Origin: Mesorhizobium sp. STM 4661
GTDB lineage: Bacteria; Pseudomonadota; Alphaproteobacteria; Rhizobiales; Rhizobiaceae
NCBI RefSeq assembly: GCF_000359125.1
Contig: NZ_CAAF010000065.1
Span: forward strand, 101,188 to 165,187
DNA length: 64,000 bases
Direction of reading: 5' to 3'
Both the position numbers and the translations under genes were made by a program. The notes under the pieces were generated by a model. It was not told the origin of the DNA. It made no database searches and worked only from the letters and a program-made list of their open reading frames with translations. Positions 1-8,775 of this stretch are shown one piece after another; positions within the stretch are counted from its first letter, which is position 1, and every line of letters starts with the position of its first letter.

Positions 1-58
1 CAGTATCGCTTTCGCCAGTTGACGACGTTGGAAGATGGTCGAGACGATGGAACTGCCA

Positions 59-102
59 ATCTCCCCCCTTGAGGGGGAGATGTCCGGCAGGACAGAGGGG
101 GG
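59..102. repeat. Single arm of the PE1 palindromic element
   Basis: One 44-bp arm, reading ATCTCCCCCC at its left end and ending in six G after ACAGA. The same arm recurs at 2834-2987, 54676-54831, 55706-55860 and 58510-58664, where two arms face each other across a spacer of about 66 bp. Here the partner arm probably lies beyond the left edge of the window. The arm sits just downstream of the stop codon of the FAD-linked oxidase gene. I call the family PE1 here for convenience only. Confidence 0.8.
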
Positions 103-128
103 TAAAGCGCCACACGCTCTTCATCGAC

Positions 129-1526
129 TCAGCCCGCCTTCTGCAAGCCCTTGAACAGAAACGACTTGCCCGAACGGTAGTCGTAATCCGGGTTCTCCCA
201 GGCGATCATCTTGCCGGGGTTCAGCAGCCCTTGCGGGTCGGTCTCGCGCTTGAAGGCAAGCTGCACCTCGTCGGTCTGCTTCATGCCGCCCTCTTCCAGC
301 GTGTAGCGATGCGGATTGAAGATCCAGCAGCCATTGTCCTCATGGATGCGGATGATCTCGTCGAGTCGCTCCGCCGTGGTGAAACGGACCAGCGGCAGGC
401 CGGCGACGCCGATCGCGCCGTCGAAGCGAATGAATTCGAGATGCGACGGCACTTCGTCGCCGAAGCGATCGACCATCGCCTTGACGTGAGCGAGATGATC
501 GGGCGACGGGTAGCGGGCCTGCAGATAGGTGATCGTGGGATCGACCCTGATGGCGCGCAATGTCGTGTGGTTCCAGGTCAATTCATAGGCCGGCGGCAGG
601 CCCTTCAAATCGGCCTCCTTGTCGGCGCGGAAGACGATCTCGCCCTTGCTGCGCGCCGCGAAGGCGAGGAAGGCGTCCATCGCATGCGGCGCGATCATCA
701 GGACGACGATGCTCTGCTCGCGGCGGAAGAATTTCTGATGGCGCTTGAAATAATCATACGGGATCGGTGCTGCGATCGGCGTGATCAGTTTTGCCAATAT
801 GCCATCCTGGACGGCGAGATCGTCGCCGAAGCCGGCCGCATCCATGAAATCGTCGAAGCCGACGATGACGTCGACCCAGTCGTAAGCGGCCGTCAGCGGC
901 ATCTCGACCTCGGTGATGATGCCGTTGGTGCCATAGGCATGCATGACCTTCAGCACGTCCTCGCCGGTAAGCTCCATGACGCGTGGCTCCGCCTCCATCG
1001 TCACGGTTCGCAGCCGGATGACATTGCCGAGGTCGCGCAGGCCACCCCAGCGGATCGAGCCGACGCCTCCCGAGCCACCGGCAACGAAACCGCCGATCGA
1101 TGCGGTGTTGTAGGTCGATGGCGACATCCTGAGCTCCTGGCCCGAATGCGCCCGCGTCGCTCTGTCGATCTCGGCCAGAACGGCGCCTGGCCCGGTGACG
1201 ACGCGCCCGGGCGCGATCGCCTTGACCGCGTTCATCTCGGCGAGATTGAGCACCACGCCGCCGGACAAAGGCATGGCCTGCCCGTAATTGCCGGTGCCGC
1301 TGCCGCGCGGTGTTACCGGAACGCCGTGCCGGTGGCAGGCCGCCAGCAAGCGGATCACCTCCTCCTCGGTTTTCGGCGTCACGATCAGGTCGCCGGTGAC
1401 ATGGTCGAGCTGCTGCTTCAGCACCGGACTGTACCAGTAGAAGTCGCGGCTCTTCTGCTGAACGATCGCCGGATGGTCGTCGATCTTCAGGCCGTCGAGG
1501 TCGCGCTTGAGCGCCGCAATATCCAT
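129..1526 (-). CDS. FAD-binding oxidoreductase (GlcD / D-lactate dehydrogenase type)
   Basis: A 465-aa protein of the FAD-linked oxidase (PCMH-type FAD-binding) superfamily, which oxidises 2-hydroxy acids or related substrates. The FAD-binding loop RGSGTGNYG lies near residues 74-82 and a second glycine-rich FAD segment, IGGFVAGGSGG, near 144-154. The C-terminal half fits the FAD-oxidase C-terminal substrate domain. The start codon overlaps the stop of the upstream amidohydrolase gene (TAATG), so the two are translationally coupled. I see no signal peptide or membrane segment, so it is probably cytoplasmic. The substrate cannot be told from sequence; the context suggests a product of the neighbouring amidohydrolase or of the imported compound. 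Confidence 0.85.
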   Translation of the reverse strand: MDIAALKRDLDGLKIDDHPAIVQQKSRDFYWYSPVLKQQLDHVTGDLIVTPKTEEEVIRLLAACHRHGVPVTPRGSGTGNYGQAMPLSGGVVLNLAEMNAVKAIAPGRVVTGPGAVLAEIDRATRAHSGQELRMSPSTYNTASIGGFVAGGSGGVGSIRWGGLRDLGNVIRLRTVTMEAEPRVMELTGEDVLKVMHAYGTNGIITEVEMPLTAAYDWVDVIVGFDDFMDAAGFGDDLAVQDGILAKLITPIAAPIPYDYFKRHQKFFRREQSIVVLMIAPHAMDAFLAFAARSKGEIVFRADKEADLKGLPPAYELTWNHTTLRAIRVDPTITYLQARYPSPDHLAHVKAMVDRFGDEVPSHLEFIRFDGAIGVAGLPLVRFTTAERLDEIIRIHEDNGCWIFNPHRYTLEEGGMKQTDEVQLAFKRETDPQGLLNPGKMIAWENPDYDYRSGKSFLFKGLQKAG

Positions 1527-2827
1527 TACTTCACCATCAGCTCGTCGAGTTCGGCATAGTCGGGCAATTGGCGCTCGATGGCGCGGCCATCGCGCACCAC
1601 GATGCGATCAGATTCCGGTCGCGACAGCAATTCCGTCCAGCTTCGCCCCTTGAAGACGACAAAATCGGCAGTGCCGCCGGCGGCGAGCGCACCAAAGCCG
1701 TCGAGCCGCATCACCTTGGCCGGCGTCTCTGTTACGGCCTTTGGCCAGTCGCCGACAGGATGGTCGAAATGCAGGATGCGCGTCGCCATCCGGTAGACCT
1801 CCAGAATGTCGAGATCGCCATAGGCATGGAACGGGTCGCGCGTGTTGTCTGAGGCGACAGCGACGGGAATGCCGCGCGCCTTCATCTCATGCAGCAGCGT
1901 CACGCCGCGCCAGCGCGGCGTGGTGTTGTCGCCGCGCCGATCCTGCAGATAGAGATTGCACATCGGCAGCGACACCACGGCGAGCCCCGCCTTCGCCACC
2001 TTGTCCAGCGTGTCGAGTACGTCGAGGTCCGGCTGACGCGCCAGAGAACAGCAATGGCCGACGAGGATGTTGCCCTCGAAACCGTTCCACAGCGCCGCCT
2101 CGGCGATCTTCTTCAGCGAGATCGCGGAAACATCGTCCGTCTCGTCGGCATGGAAATCGAGATCGAGCCCATGCTTGATCGCCAGCGCGAACACCTGGTC
2201 GAGAAGTTCCTCGAGGTCCGGCACCATATAGGTGACGACGCCGAGCACGCCCTTGGCCGCGGCCACGCGTTTGGCCAGTCCTTCGAACCATTTCCTGTCG
2301 CGCACGCCTTCGATGCCGAGCAGGCAGGCCGCCTGCAATTCGATACGGCCGCGCCACGTCTCCCGCATCGTCTCGAACACCGGCCAGGAGATCTCCTCCT
2401 GCGGCGCCACGCTGTCGAGATGGGTGCGCAAGGCCTTGGTGCCATGCGCGTAGGCCGAGCGCAGCGAGAAATCCATGCGGCGCGCGACGTCCTCGGCGCT
2501 CCAGCGGGCGGCGCGGTCGGCGCCTGTGGCATTCAATGCGCCCATGAAGGTGCCGTCGGGATTGGGTTTTCGGGGCCAGATATGGCCCTTGTCGATGTGG
2601 GTGTGGCAGTCGACGAAACACGGCATGACGATGCGCCCGCCAAGATCGATCGCGCCCGCCGGTGCCTTGGATCGGCCATGCGCGGCAATGCTGGAGATCT
2701 TGCCGTCGGCGACGGCGATATCGGCAAGCGCGAAACCGTCGCTGTCATATGCCGCGGCAAGGCCGGGCGTCAGCGACTGATGAACACGGACGCTGGCAAG
2801 ATGATAAGGACCAGAGGCTGGTATCAA
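1526..2827 (-). CDS. Amidohydrolase family protein, cytosine deaminase-like
   Basis: A 433-aa metal-dependent hydrolase of the amidohydrolase superfamily, CodA-like branch. Visible metal-site motifs are CHTHID (HxH at about residues 75 and 77), a later FHADETDD segment, VGHC, and the catalytic-aspartate motif ASDNTRDPF. The family contains cytosine, isoguanine and creatinine deaminases and triazine hydrolases, so the substrate is open. The downstream FAD-linked oxidase overlaps its stop, and an ABC importer follows upstream in the same orientation beyond a palindromic element. A creatininase homologue is encoded about 4 kb away, so a creatinine-like or pyrimidine-like substrate is reasonable but unproven. 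Confidence 0.85.
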   Translation of the reverse strand: MIPASGPYHLASVRVHQSLTPGLAAAYDSDGFALADIAVADGKISSIAAHGRSKAPAGAIDLGGRIVMPCFVDCHTHIDKGHIWPRKPNPDGTFMGALNATGADRAARWSAEDVARRMDFSLRSAYAHGTKALRTHLDSVAPQEEISWPVFETMRETWRGRIELQAACLLGIEGVRDRKWFEGLAKRVAAAKGVLGVVTYMVPDLEELLDQVFALAIKHGLDLDFHADETDDVSAISLKKIAEAALWNGFEGNILVGHCCSLARQPDLDVLDTLDKVAKAGLAVVSLPMCNLYLQDRRGDNTTPRWRGVTLLHEMKARGIPVAVASDNTRDPFHAYGDLDILEVYRMATRILHFDHPVGDWPKAVTETPAKVMRLDGFGALAAGGTADFVVFKGRSWTELLSRPESDRIVVRDGRAIERQLPDYAELDELMVK

Positions 2828-2833
2828 GCCGCA

Positions 2834-2987
2834 CCCCCCTCTGTCCTGCCGGACATCTCCCCCTCAAGGGGGGAGATCGGCAGCTTCACCCGTGGCACAC
2901 GTCTTGCCACGTCAGTAATTGGCGAAATCCAAAATGAAGTCCAATCTCCCCCCTTGAGGGGGAGATGTCCGGCAGGACAGAGGGGGG
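2834..2987. repeat. Complete PE1 palindromic element
   Basis: Two 44-bp arms in inverted orientation (2834-2877 and 2944-2987) separated by 66 bp. Each arm is itself partly palindromic (ATCTCCCCC facing GGGGGAGAT), so the whole can fold into a long hairpin. It fills most of the gap between the ABC permease gene and the amidohydrolase gene. The same architecture occurs inside cobN and cobG. Confidence 0.9.
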
Positions 2988-3004
2988 TAACGGCGCCAAC
3001 CACC

Positions 3005-3856
3005 CTACCGCTCCTGCTTCAGGGCGCTTTCGTGCCAGCGCCGCAGGATCAGATGCGACACCAGCGACAGCACCAGGAAGATCAATATGCCGGTCAGCGA
3101 GATCAGGATCAGCGCCGCGAACAGCCGCGGTGCATTGAGCCGATAGCCGGCCTCGATGATGCGCGAGGCAAGACCCGAAGACTGCCCGGTGGCGCCGGCG
3201 ACGAATTCCGCCACCACGGCGCCGATCAGCGACAGGCCGCCGGCGATCTTCAACCCGCCAAGGAAATAGGGCATCGCCGCCGGCAGCCTGAGATAACGCA
3301 ATTGCTGCCAGCGGGTCGCGCCGTTAAGCTTGAACATGTCGCGCAGATTGCGGTCGACGGAGTTGAGGCCGAGTGTGGTGTTGGAGAGGATCGGAAAGAA
3401 GGCGACGATCCAGGCGCAGAGCAGGAGTTTCGTCGTCTGATTGTCGACATAGATGTTGATCAGCGGGAAGATCGCGACGACCGGCGTCACCTGCAGCACG
3501 ATGGCAAAGGGGAAGAACGACATCTCCACCCATTTCGATTGCGCGAACAGCACCGCCAGCCCGACCCCGCCGACGACGGCGAGAAGCAGGCTGAGAAAGG
3601 TGATCTTGAGCGTCACCAGCAGCGAGGAGAACAACAGCCCGGCATCGTCATGGAGCGTTTGCAGCACCACGCCGGGACGCGGCAGGATGTATTTCGGAAT
3701 GTCGTTCCAGACGCAGATGCGATCCCACAGCCAGATCGCCAGAATCATGATCGCCAGCGGCAGGATCCATCTGCCGATCCGTTCGAGCCGCTCCTGGCGC
3801 AGGCGGCGCGCCTCCTCGGGATCGAGCGTCGGCGTGTGTTCTTCAATGGCCGTCAT
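3005..3856 (-). CDS. ABC transporter permease (SsuC/TauC-like)
   Basis: A 283-aa inner-membrane permease of the nitrate/sulfonate/taurine/NMT1 importer class. After a charged cytoplasmic N-terminus of about 30 residues it shows five to six hydrophobic segments and a typical permease cytoplasmic loop (LNGATRWQQLRYLRLPAAMP). Its start overlaps the end of the ATP-binding gene by 14 bp, which indicates co-translation. With the two neighbouring genes it makes a complete binding-protein-dependent importer. The ligand is unknown; linkage to an amidohydrolase suggests a nitrogenous organic compound. Confidence 0.9.
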   Translation of the reverse strand: MTAIEEHTPTLDPEEARRLRQERLERIGRWILPLAIMILAIWLWDRICVWNDIPKYILPRPGVVLQTLHDDAGLLFSSLLVTLKITFLSLLLAVVGGVGLAVLFAQSKWVEMSFFPFAIVLQVTPVVAIFPLINIYVDNQTTKLLLCAWIVAFFPILSNTTLGLNSVDRNLRDMFKLNGATRWQQLRYLRLPAAMPYFLGGLKIAGGLSLIGAVVAEFVAGATGQSSGLASRIIEAGYRLNAPRLFAALILISLTGILIFLVLSLVSHLILRRWHESALKQER

Positions 3857-4673
3857 GATGCGATCCGGCGGTTGAGTTGATGGCGCCGATCAGCACGTCG
3901 GACGCCTGGCGGCAGAGCGCGGCATAGTCGGGCGAGGTGCGAAACGCCTCGTCACGTGGATAGGGCGCATCGACGGCAAATTCCCTGAACACGCGCCCCG
4001 GCCGCGCCGCCATGACGACGACGCGGTTGGACAGGAACACGCTTTCGAAGACGCTGTGGGTGACGAAGACGACGGTGAAGCGCTCGTCCTGCCGCAGCTC
4101 CAGAAGATCGTTGTTGAGCTTGAAGCGGGTGATCTCGTCCAGCGCCGCGAACGGCTCGTCCATCAAAAGCACGCGCGGCCTGTTGACCATTGCGCGCGCG
4201 ATCGAGACGCGCATCTTCATGCCCCCGGACAGTTCGCGCGGCACGGCATTCTCGAAACCGGTCAGGTGGACCCGCGCCAGCATCTCCATGACAGAAGGCG
4301 CCGCCTTGGCCCGCGAAACGCCCTTCAGCCTGAGCGGCAGCCAGACATTGTCGAAGACATCGGCCCAGGGCAGCAGCGTCGGCTCCTGGAAGACGAAGCC
4401 GATGTCAGAGCGGTCGAAGGAGCTACTGCCGCGCCAGTCGAGCACGCCCGAGGTCGGCGTCGACAGACCGGCGATCAACCGCAGCGCCGTCGATTTGCCG
4501 CAGCCCGACGGTCCGAGCAGGCTGAGGAAATCGCCTTCCCGGATCGTCAGATTGACGTTGCTGAGCGCCGCAACACCGTTGGAAAAGACCTTGCCGACAT
4601 CGCGCAGCGCCAGCAGTATCGCGGCTTCACCCGATGCGTTTACAGGCGCTTGCGCCACTTTCTCCAGCTTCAC
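3843..4673 (-). CDS. ABC transporter ATP-binding protein
   Basis: A 276-aa ATPase subunit. It has a Walker A motif GPSGCGKST near residues 54-62, a Q-loop region VFQEP, the signature LSGGM, a Walker B followed by glutamate (VLLMDEP) and the H-loop VTHS. Sequence style matches the SsuB/TauB group, which powers import of sulfonates, nitrate, or pyrimidine precursors. It lies between the substrate-binding protein gene (3 bp upstream) and the permease gene (14-bp overlap). Confidence 0.92.
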   Translation of the reverse strand: MKLEKVAQAPVNASGEAAILLALRDVGKVFSNGVAALSNVNLTIREGDFLSLLGPSGCGKSTALRLIAGLSTPTSGVLDWRGSSSFDRSDIGFVFQEPTLLPWADVFDNVWLPLRLKGVSRAKAAPSVMEMLARVHLTGFENAVPRELSGGMKMRVSIARAMVNRPRVLLMDEPFAALDEITRFKLNNDLLELRQDERFTVVFVTHSVFESVFLSNRVVVMAARPGRVFREFAVDAPYPRDEAFRTSPDYAALCRQASDVLIGAINSTAGSHHDGH

Positions 4674-4676
4674 GGC

Positions 4677-5681
4677 CTACTTCTTCAGGTCAAGCCCGAC
4701 GCTCTTGTTGATAAAGGCAAGCGTGTAGGACTTCTTGATATCGACGCCGTCCGGCACGACCTTCGCCTTGACCATCTTGTCGTAGAAGCTCTGGATGCGC
4801 TCGTCTGTCATCGCGCCGATGCCGAGTTTTTCGGTATCGCCAGAATCGACGATGCCGAATTTCTTCATCTGCTCGATCGAAAACGCGATCTGCTCGTCGC
4901 TGATGTCGGGATTGTCCTTCTTGATCGCCGCGTTGGCGGCAGCGTTGTCGCCGTAGAGATAATTGTACCAGCCCTTGGCCGAGCCATCGACGAAGCACTG
5001 CACGACCTCCGGGCGCTTGTCGATCGTGTCCTGCATGGTCTCGATCGTCGTCGCGTAGGTGTCGAAGCCGTAGTCAGCGAGCAGAAACAAATTGGGCTGG
5101 AAGTCGCCTTCCTTGGCGACGGCATAGGGCTCCGAGGTCACGTAACCTTGCTGGATCGACTTCTTGTTGGCGATGAAGGGCGCGGGGTTGAAGGTGTAGG
5201 GCACGCGCTTGGCCGGGTCGAAGCCGAATTCAGTGATCATCCACTGGAAGTAGCTCTGTGCACCCTCGTCGCTCAGTATGTACTGGTCCGCGTTTTTCAA
5301 ATCTTCCCATTTGTCGAGCCCCTGACCCGGATGGGCCATGATCACCTGCGGCTCTTTCTGGAAGGAGGCGGCGACCACGCGCAGCGGAATCTCCTGCTGA
5401 ACGGCGTCGAAGGCCTGCAGCATGTTGCCGCCCATGTAGAAGTCGATCTTGCCGGCGAGCAGCAGCGGCCGCCCGCTGACCTGCGGGCCACCTTGCATGA
5501 TCGTTACGTCGAGCCCGCAAGCGGCATAGGTGCCATCAGCGACTGCCTGATAGTAGCCGCCGTGCTCGGCCTGGGCGAGCCAGTTGGTGCCGAAGGTGAC
5601 CTTCTCGTTCGCTGCCGCACTGAGCGTGCTTGCGGCAAGCAGCGCGATGGCGCTCGCCGAGATCTTCCGTTTTCCGTACAT
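4677..5681 (-). CDS. ABC transporter substrate-binding protein (NMT1/THI5-like)
   Basis: A periplasmic binding protein of 334 aa with a Sec signal peptide: MYGKRKISASAIALLAAS, then a small-residue cleavage region ending in SAAA before NEKVTFGTNW. NMT1-type features include the TNWLAQAEHGGYYQA segment near the mature N-terminus and GLDVTI. I chose the ATG at 5681 because it directly precedes the signal peptide and follows a purine-rich GGGTGG site; the longer reading frame upstream would place a Cys- and Arg-rich stretch before the signal. The family binds pyrimidine precursors, nitrate, sulfonates or similar small molecules. It is the first gene of the importer operon. Confidence 0.88.
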   Translation of the reverse strand: MYGKRKISASAIALLAASTLSAAANEKVTFGTNWLAQAEHGGYYQAVADGTYAACGLDVTIMQGGPQVSGRPLLLAGKIDFYMGGNMLQAFDAVQQEIPLRVVAASFQKEPQVIMAHPGQGLDKWEDLKNADQYILSDEGAQSYFQWMITEFGFDPAKRVPYTFNPAPFIANKKSIQQGYVTSEPYAVAKEGDFQPNLFLLADYGFDTYATTIETMQDTIDKRPEVVQCFVDGSAKGWYNYLYGDNAAANAAIKKDNPDISDEQIAFSIEQMKKFGIVDSGDTEKLGIGAMTDERIQSFYDKMVKAKVVPDGVDIKKSYTLAFINKSVGLDLKK

Positions 5682-5935
5682 GAACACCACCCTTTGTTTG
5701 CTCCGGCACGCCACGCACCGGGCTCGACACCGTCGATTCAAGAAGCAAGACACATGCCACCAGCAAGGCCGCCCGCTTGCGCAATAACCGCATGCGAAGA
5801 CTGGACGGGTCATGCTGTATGGGATGCATCGTGCCTATTTTTTGAACGCCTGTCCACAATTGCACCGATGGCATGCACCACATCTTGAAGGCCCCACCGG
5901 TCCGGTCCTACGCTGGCCGCAAACAGGAGATTGCC

Positions 5936-6319
5936 ATGTTCAGATTCCTCACGCCGAAGTCGATCAAGCCACCTTTCGCCCGCTACAGCCACGGCGTCGA
6001 GGTGCCCGCGGGGAAGCGGCTGGTGCTGTGCTCGGGCCAGGTCGCCATCACATCGGATGATCAAATCCCGGAGGATGCCGGCGCCCAGGCCGAACTCTGT
6101 TTCCAGAACATAGCGGCGATCCTCGGCGAGGCCGGGCTTGGACTTCAAGACATCGTCCGCATCAACGCCTATGTCACCGACCGCGCCTTCCTCAGGCCCT
6201 ATATGGACGTTCGCGACCGGCTGTTTTCGAGCCCGGCGCCGGCCTCGACGTTGATGATCGTTTCCGGTTTCGCCCGGCCTGAGTTCAAGGTCGAGATCGA
6301 GGTCATCGCGGCGGGGTGA
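5936..6319 (+). CDS. RidA family protein
   Basis: A 127-aa member of the RidA/YjgF/YER057c/UK114 family, which hydrolyses reactive enamine/imine intermediates released by PLP enzymes and deaminases. The C-terminal half carries family-like sequence (QNIAAILGEAGL, IVRINAYVTD) and ends near the usual family length. The ATG at 5936 has AGGAG 7 bp upstream; a longer reading frame starting at 5873 lacks that. The catalytic arginine expected near residue 105 in classic RidA is not evident, so this may be one of the divergent subgroups. It is divergent from the ABC importer and is followed by the creatininase gene. Confidence 0.85.
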   Translation: MFRFLTPKSIKPPFARYSHGVEVPAGKRLVLCSGQVAITSDDQIPEDAGAQAELCFQNIAAILGEAGLGLQDIVRINAYVTDRAFLRPYMDVRDRLFSSPAPASTLMIVSGFARPEFKVEIEVIAAG

Positions 6320-6409
6320 ATCGACAGGCGACCCTTCCCGCGCTAGGTCTGGCCTTGCATCGAAGAGGCCACGCTATCGAAAAGGCCAAGCTATCGAAAA
6401 AGGCATGAC

Positions 6410-7213
6410 ATGAGCGTTGCAAAAAGACGCGTGTGGTGGGGCGACTATCGGACCACCGAATACGCCACGATCGACCCTGAGGCGACGATCGCCATCCTGC
6501 CGGTGGCGGCGATCGAACAGCACGGCCCGCATCTGCCGGTTTCGACCGACACCTCGATCATGAACGGCATGCTGGAAACGGTGATCGCCCGCCTGCCCGG
6601 CGATCTCGACATCCGCATCCTGCCGGTCCAGGCGGTGGGCAAATCGAACGAGCATCTGTATGCGCCGGGCACGCTCACCCTGCCGGCAACGACCCTGGTC
6701 GAGGCCTGGACCGAGCTCGGCCAGTCGGTCGCGCGGGCCGCCGTCAGGAAACTGATCGTCGTCAACTCGCATGGCGGCAACGAGGAGATCATGGGCATCG
6801 TCACGCGCGAATTGCGCGTGCGCGCCAAAATGCTGGCGGTGAAGACGAACTGGCAGCGCTTTGGCCGGCCGGCGGGCATGTTCACCGAGCTCGAGGATCG
6901 TCACGGTATCCATGGCGGCGATGTCGAGACCTCGCTGATGCTGCATTTCCGGCCGGATCTCGTCGATGTGGGCAAGGCCGACAATTTCGTTTCCAACGTC
7001 GCTCGCGCCGAAAAAGAGTTTTCGCTGCTGCGCCACACCGGGACGCACGCCTTTGCCTGGATTGCCACCGACCTCAACCCGAACGGCGTGGTGGGCGACG
7101 CCAGCATTGCGACGGCCGAAAAAGGCCGGCTGACCGCCGAGCATCAGGCTGACGGTTTCATCGGCCTGTTGAAGGATGTGCGCAAGGCGAAGCTCGCCGA
7201 TTGGCTCGCGTAA
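6410..7213 (+). CDS. Creatininase family protein
   Basis: A 267-aa metal-dependent amidohydrolase of the creatininase fold, which includes creatinine amidohydrolase, MftE and the riboflavin-pathway FAPy hydrolases. Metal ligands are visible: the glutamate and histidine of EQHGPHLP near residues 36-43, an aspartate in VSTDTS, NSHGGN near residues 124-129, and a late glutamate in HGGDVETS. Its stop codon (7211-7213) is directly followed by the stop codon of the convergent phosphatase gene with no base between them. The presence of a cytosine/creatinine deaminase-like protein nearby makes amide or lactam degradation plausible. Confidence 0.88.
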   Translation: MSVAKRRVWWGDYRTTEYATIDPEATIAILPVAAIEQHGPHLPVSTDTSIMNGMLETVIARLPGDLDIRILPVQAVGKSNEHLYAPGTLTLPATTLVEAWTELGQSVARAAVRKLIVVNSHGGNEEIMGIVTRELRVRAKMLAVKTNWQRFGRPAGMFTELEDRHGIHGGDVETSLMLHFRPDLVDVGKADNFVSNVARAEKEFSLLRHTGTHAFAWIATDLNPNGVVGDASIATAEKGRLTAEHQADGFIGLLKDVRKAKLADWLA

Positions 7214-7723
7214 CTAGCCGTCGATCTTCAGCGCGAAGGGCGTGCCTTCAAAGGCATCGGCGCCGCGCCCGATCGCCTGGATGGCGTCGATCATCCGGCC
7301 GTTTCGGTCAAGCAGCGTGTCGGCGACGGAAATCAGCCGCGGATTGGGTGTTGCCGAGGGCGACAGAGCACGCAAAGTCTCAGCCAATTCGACCTCGTCG
7401 CGCTTCGGCGCCAATGCAGCCGCGATGATGTAGGCCGAGGCGGTCGAACGGCTGATGCCGGCATAGCAATGGACGACCAGCGGCCTTGCACGATCCCACC
7501 GGCGCGCGAAATCGAGCAGGTTGCGGACGTGTTCCTCGCCCGGCATGGTCATGCCGTCCTGCGCCACCGCAATGTCGTGCATGACGAGGTGCAGATGGTT
7601 CTCCCTGGCGATCGAGGCCGGCCGTGTCACCTCCGTCCCGGCGGCCAGCAGCGAAAGCAGCCGCTCGGCGCCGGTCTTCGTCACCGTTTCCTCGACCTTC
7701 GACAGCGAGCAGACATGGATCAT
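7214..7723 (-). CDS. Tyrosine/dual-specificity phosphatase-like protein
   Basis: A 169-aa protein with the cysteine-phosphatase signature HCYAGISRS (H85, C86, R92), placing it in the protein tyrosine/dual-specificity phosphatase superfamily. The start at 7723 overlaps the stop of cobC as ATGA, so it is the distal gene of a cobC-phosphatase pair. A general acid aspartate may be D50 in the MHDI segment. No membrane segment is seen. Its role is unknown; possible substrates are a phosphoprotein or a small phosphorylated metabolite such as threonine phosphate, which is the substrate of CobC. This last idea is inference from linkage only. Confidence 0.82.
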   Translation of the reverse strand: MIHVCSLSKVEETVTKTGAERLLSLLAAGTEVTRPASIARENHLHLVMHDIAVAQDGMTMPGEEHVRNLLDFARRWDRARPLVVHCYAGISRSTASAYIIAAALAPKRDEVELAETLRALSPSATPNPRLISVADTLLDRNGRMIDAIQAIGRGADAFEGTPFALKIDG

Positions 7724-8775
7724 CGCTTGATCTCCCTGGCGGCATCGTCGCGCCGCGAAGCCCAGTCCGCAAGAGCCGATTCGAGCCGCCGCCATTCCTC
7801 GTCCTCGCCCGGCAATCCGCCGCGCAGCACGTGCGGCCGATCGGAGAAATGCCGAAGCAGGACGCCGCGTTCGCCGAGCGCCGAAAACAGGCCGGCGGCG
7901 TCCGGAAGGCTGACATAGCGAAACAGCGTGGTGCCGCCGGCGACGGGAACGCCGAAGCGGTCAAACAGCGCATCGAGCCGCGCCGCATCCTCGGACAGCC
8001 GGCGCCGCATGCCGGCCTGCCAATCGGTGTCGGCCAGTGCACGGATGCCATATTCAAGCGCCGGGCCGGCAACCGCCCATGGCCCGAATTGCGCTTCCAG
8101 CCGCTCGACGGTCAGCGCGTCGGCCAAGGCAAAGCCAAGCCGCAGGCCGGCCAGGCCAAAGAACTTGCCGAAGGAGCGCAGCACGACGATGCCGCCCTGC
8201 TCGACATCGCCGGCAAGGCTTTGCGCGCGCGGGCCGACATCCATGAAGGCTTCGTCGACGACCAGCAGGCCACCGTTGGCGCGCAATTTCCCGGCAAGCC
8301 GAAGCAGGTCTTCGCGCTCGACGACGCGCCCGTCCGGATTGTTGGGATTGACGATGATGGCGATGTCGGCCGCGGCAAGCGCCTCGAAATCATCGACCTC
8401 CGCCGCCGCATGGCCAGCGATCGCCGCCGCTCGGCTGTGTTCGGCATAGGTCGGGCCGAGCACCAGCGCCTTGCCGGGTTTTACCAGCGAAGCGACGCGC
8501 GGCAACAGAATCTGCGTACCGGGCGCCGCCGCCACATTCGCCGCCGATGGTGCGCCATAGACGCTCGCCGCGACATCCGTCAGTTCGCGCAGACGCGCGG
8601 CCTCCGGCAACCGTGACAGGGCGGTGGCGGGCAGCTCGAAAAGCGGATAGGAGTGCGGATTGATACCGGTCGAGAGGTCGACAAAAGGCTGCGGCGCGTG
8701 GGGAAAGAGCGCCCTCGCCCGGCCAAGGCTTCCGCCATGATCCACTGCTGCCACCGCTCCATCAAGAAGCTTCAT
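7720..8775 (-). CDS. Threonine-phosphate decarboxylase CobC
   Basis: A 351-aa PLP-dependent class I/II aminotransferase-fold enzyme. In cobalamin synthesis it decarboxylates L-threonine O-3-phosphate to (R)-1-amino-2-propanol O-2-phosphate, the aminopropanol arm precursor. Family signatures are LSTGINPHSYP near residues 34-44, the NPNNPDGR segment at 143-150, DEAF at 174-177 and the PLP lysine in SFGKFFGLAGLRLG (K204). The name follows the Pseudomonas denitrificans nomenclature (the Salmonella equivalent is CobD). Its start codon overlaps that of divergent cobD in the tetranucleotide CATG. Confidence 0.93.
   Translation of the reverse strand: MKLLDGAVAAVDHGGSLGRARALFPHAPQPFVDLSTGINPHSYPLFELPATALSRLPEAARLRELTDVAASVYGAPSAANVAAAPGTQILLPRVASLVKPGKALVLGPTYAEHSRAAAIAGHAAAEVDDFEALAAADIAIIVNPNNPDGRVVEREDLLRLAGKLRANGGLLVVDEAFMDVGPRAQSLAGDVEQGGIVVLRSFGKFFGLAGLRLGFALADALTVERLEAQFGPWAVAGPALEYGIRALADTDWQAGMRRRLSEDAARLDALFDRFGVPVAGGTTLFRYVSLPDAAGLFSALGERGVLLRHFSDRPHVLRGGLPGEDEEWRRLESALADWASRRDDAAREIKR

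Noticed and set aside
1889..3880. 663-aa plus-strand frame across the amidohydrolase and permease genes
   Set aside because: It crosses a palindromic element and two clear minus-strand genes; not coding.
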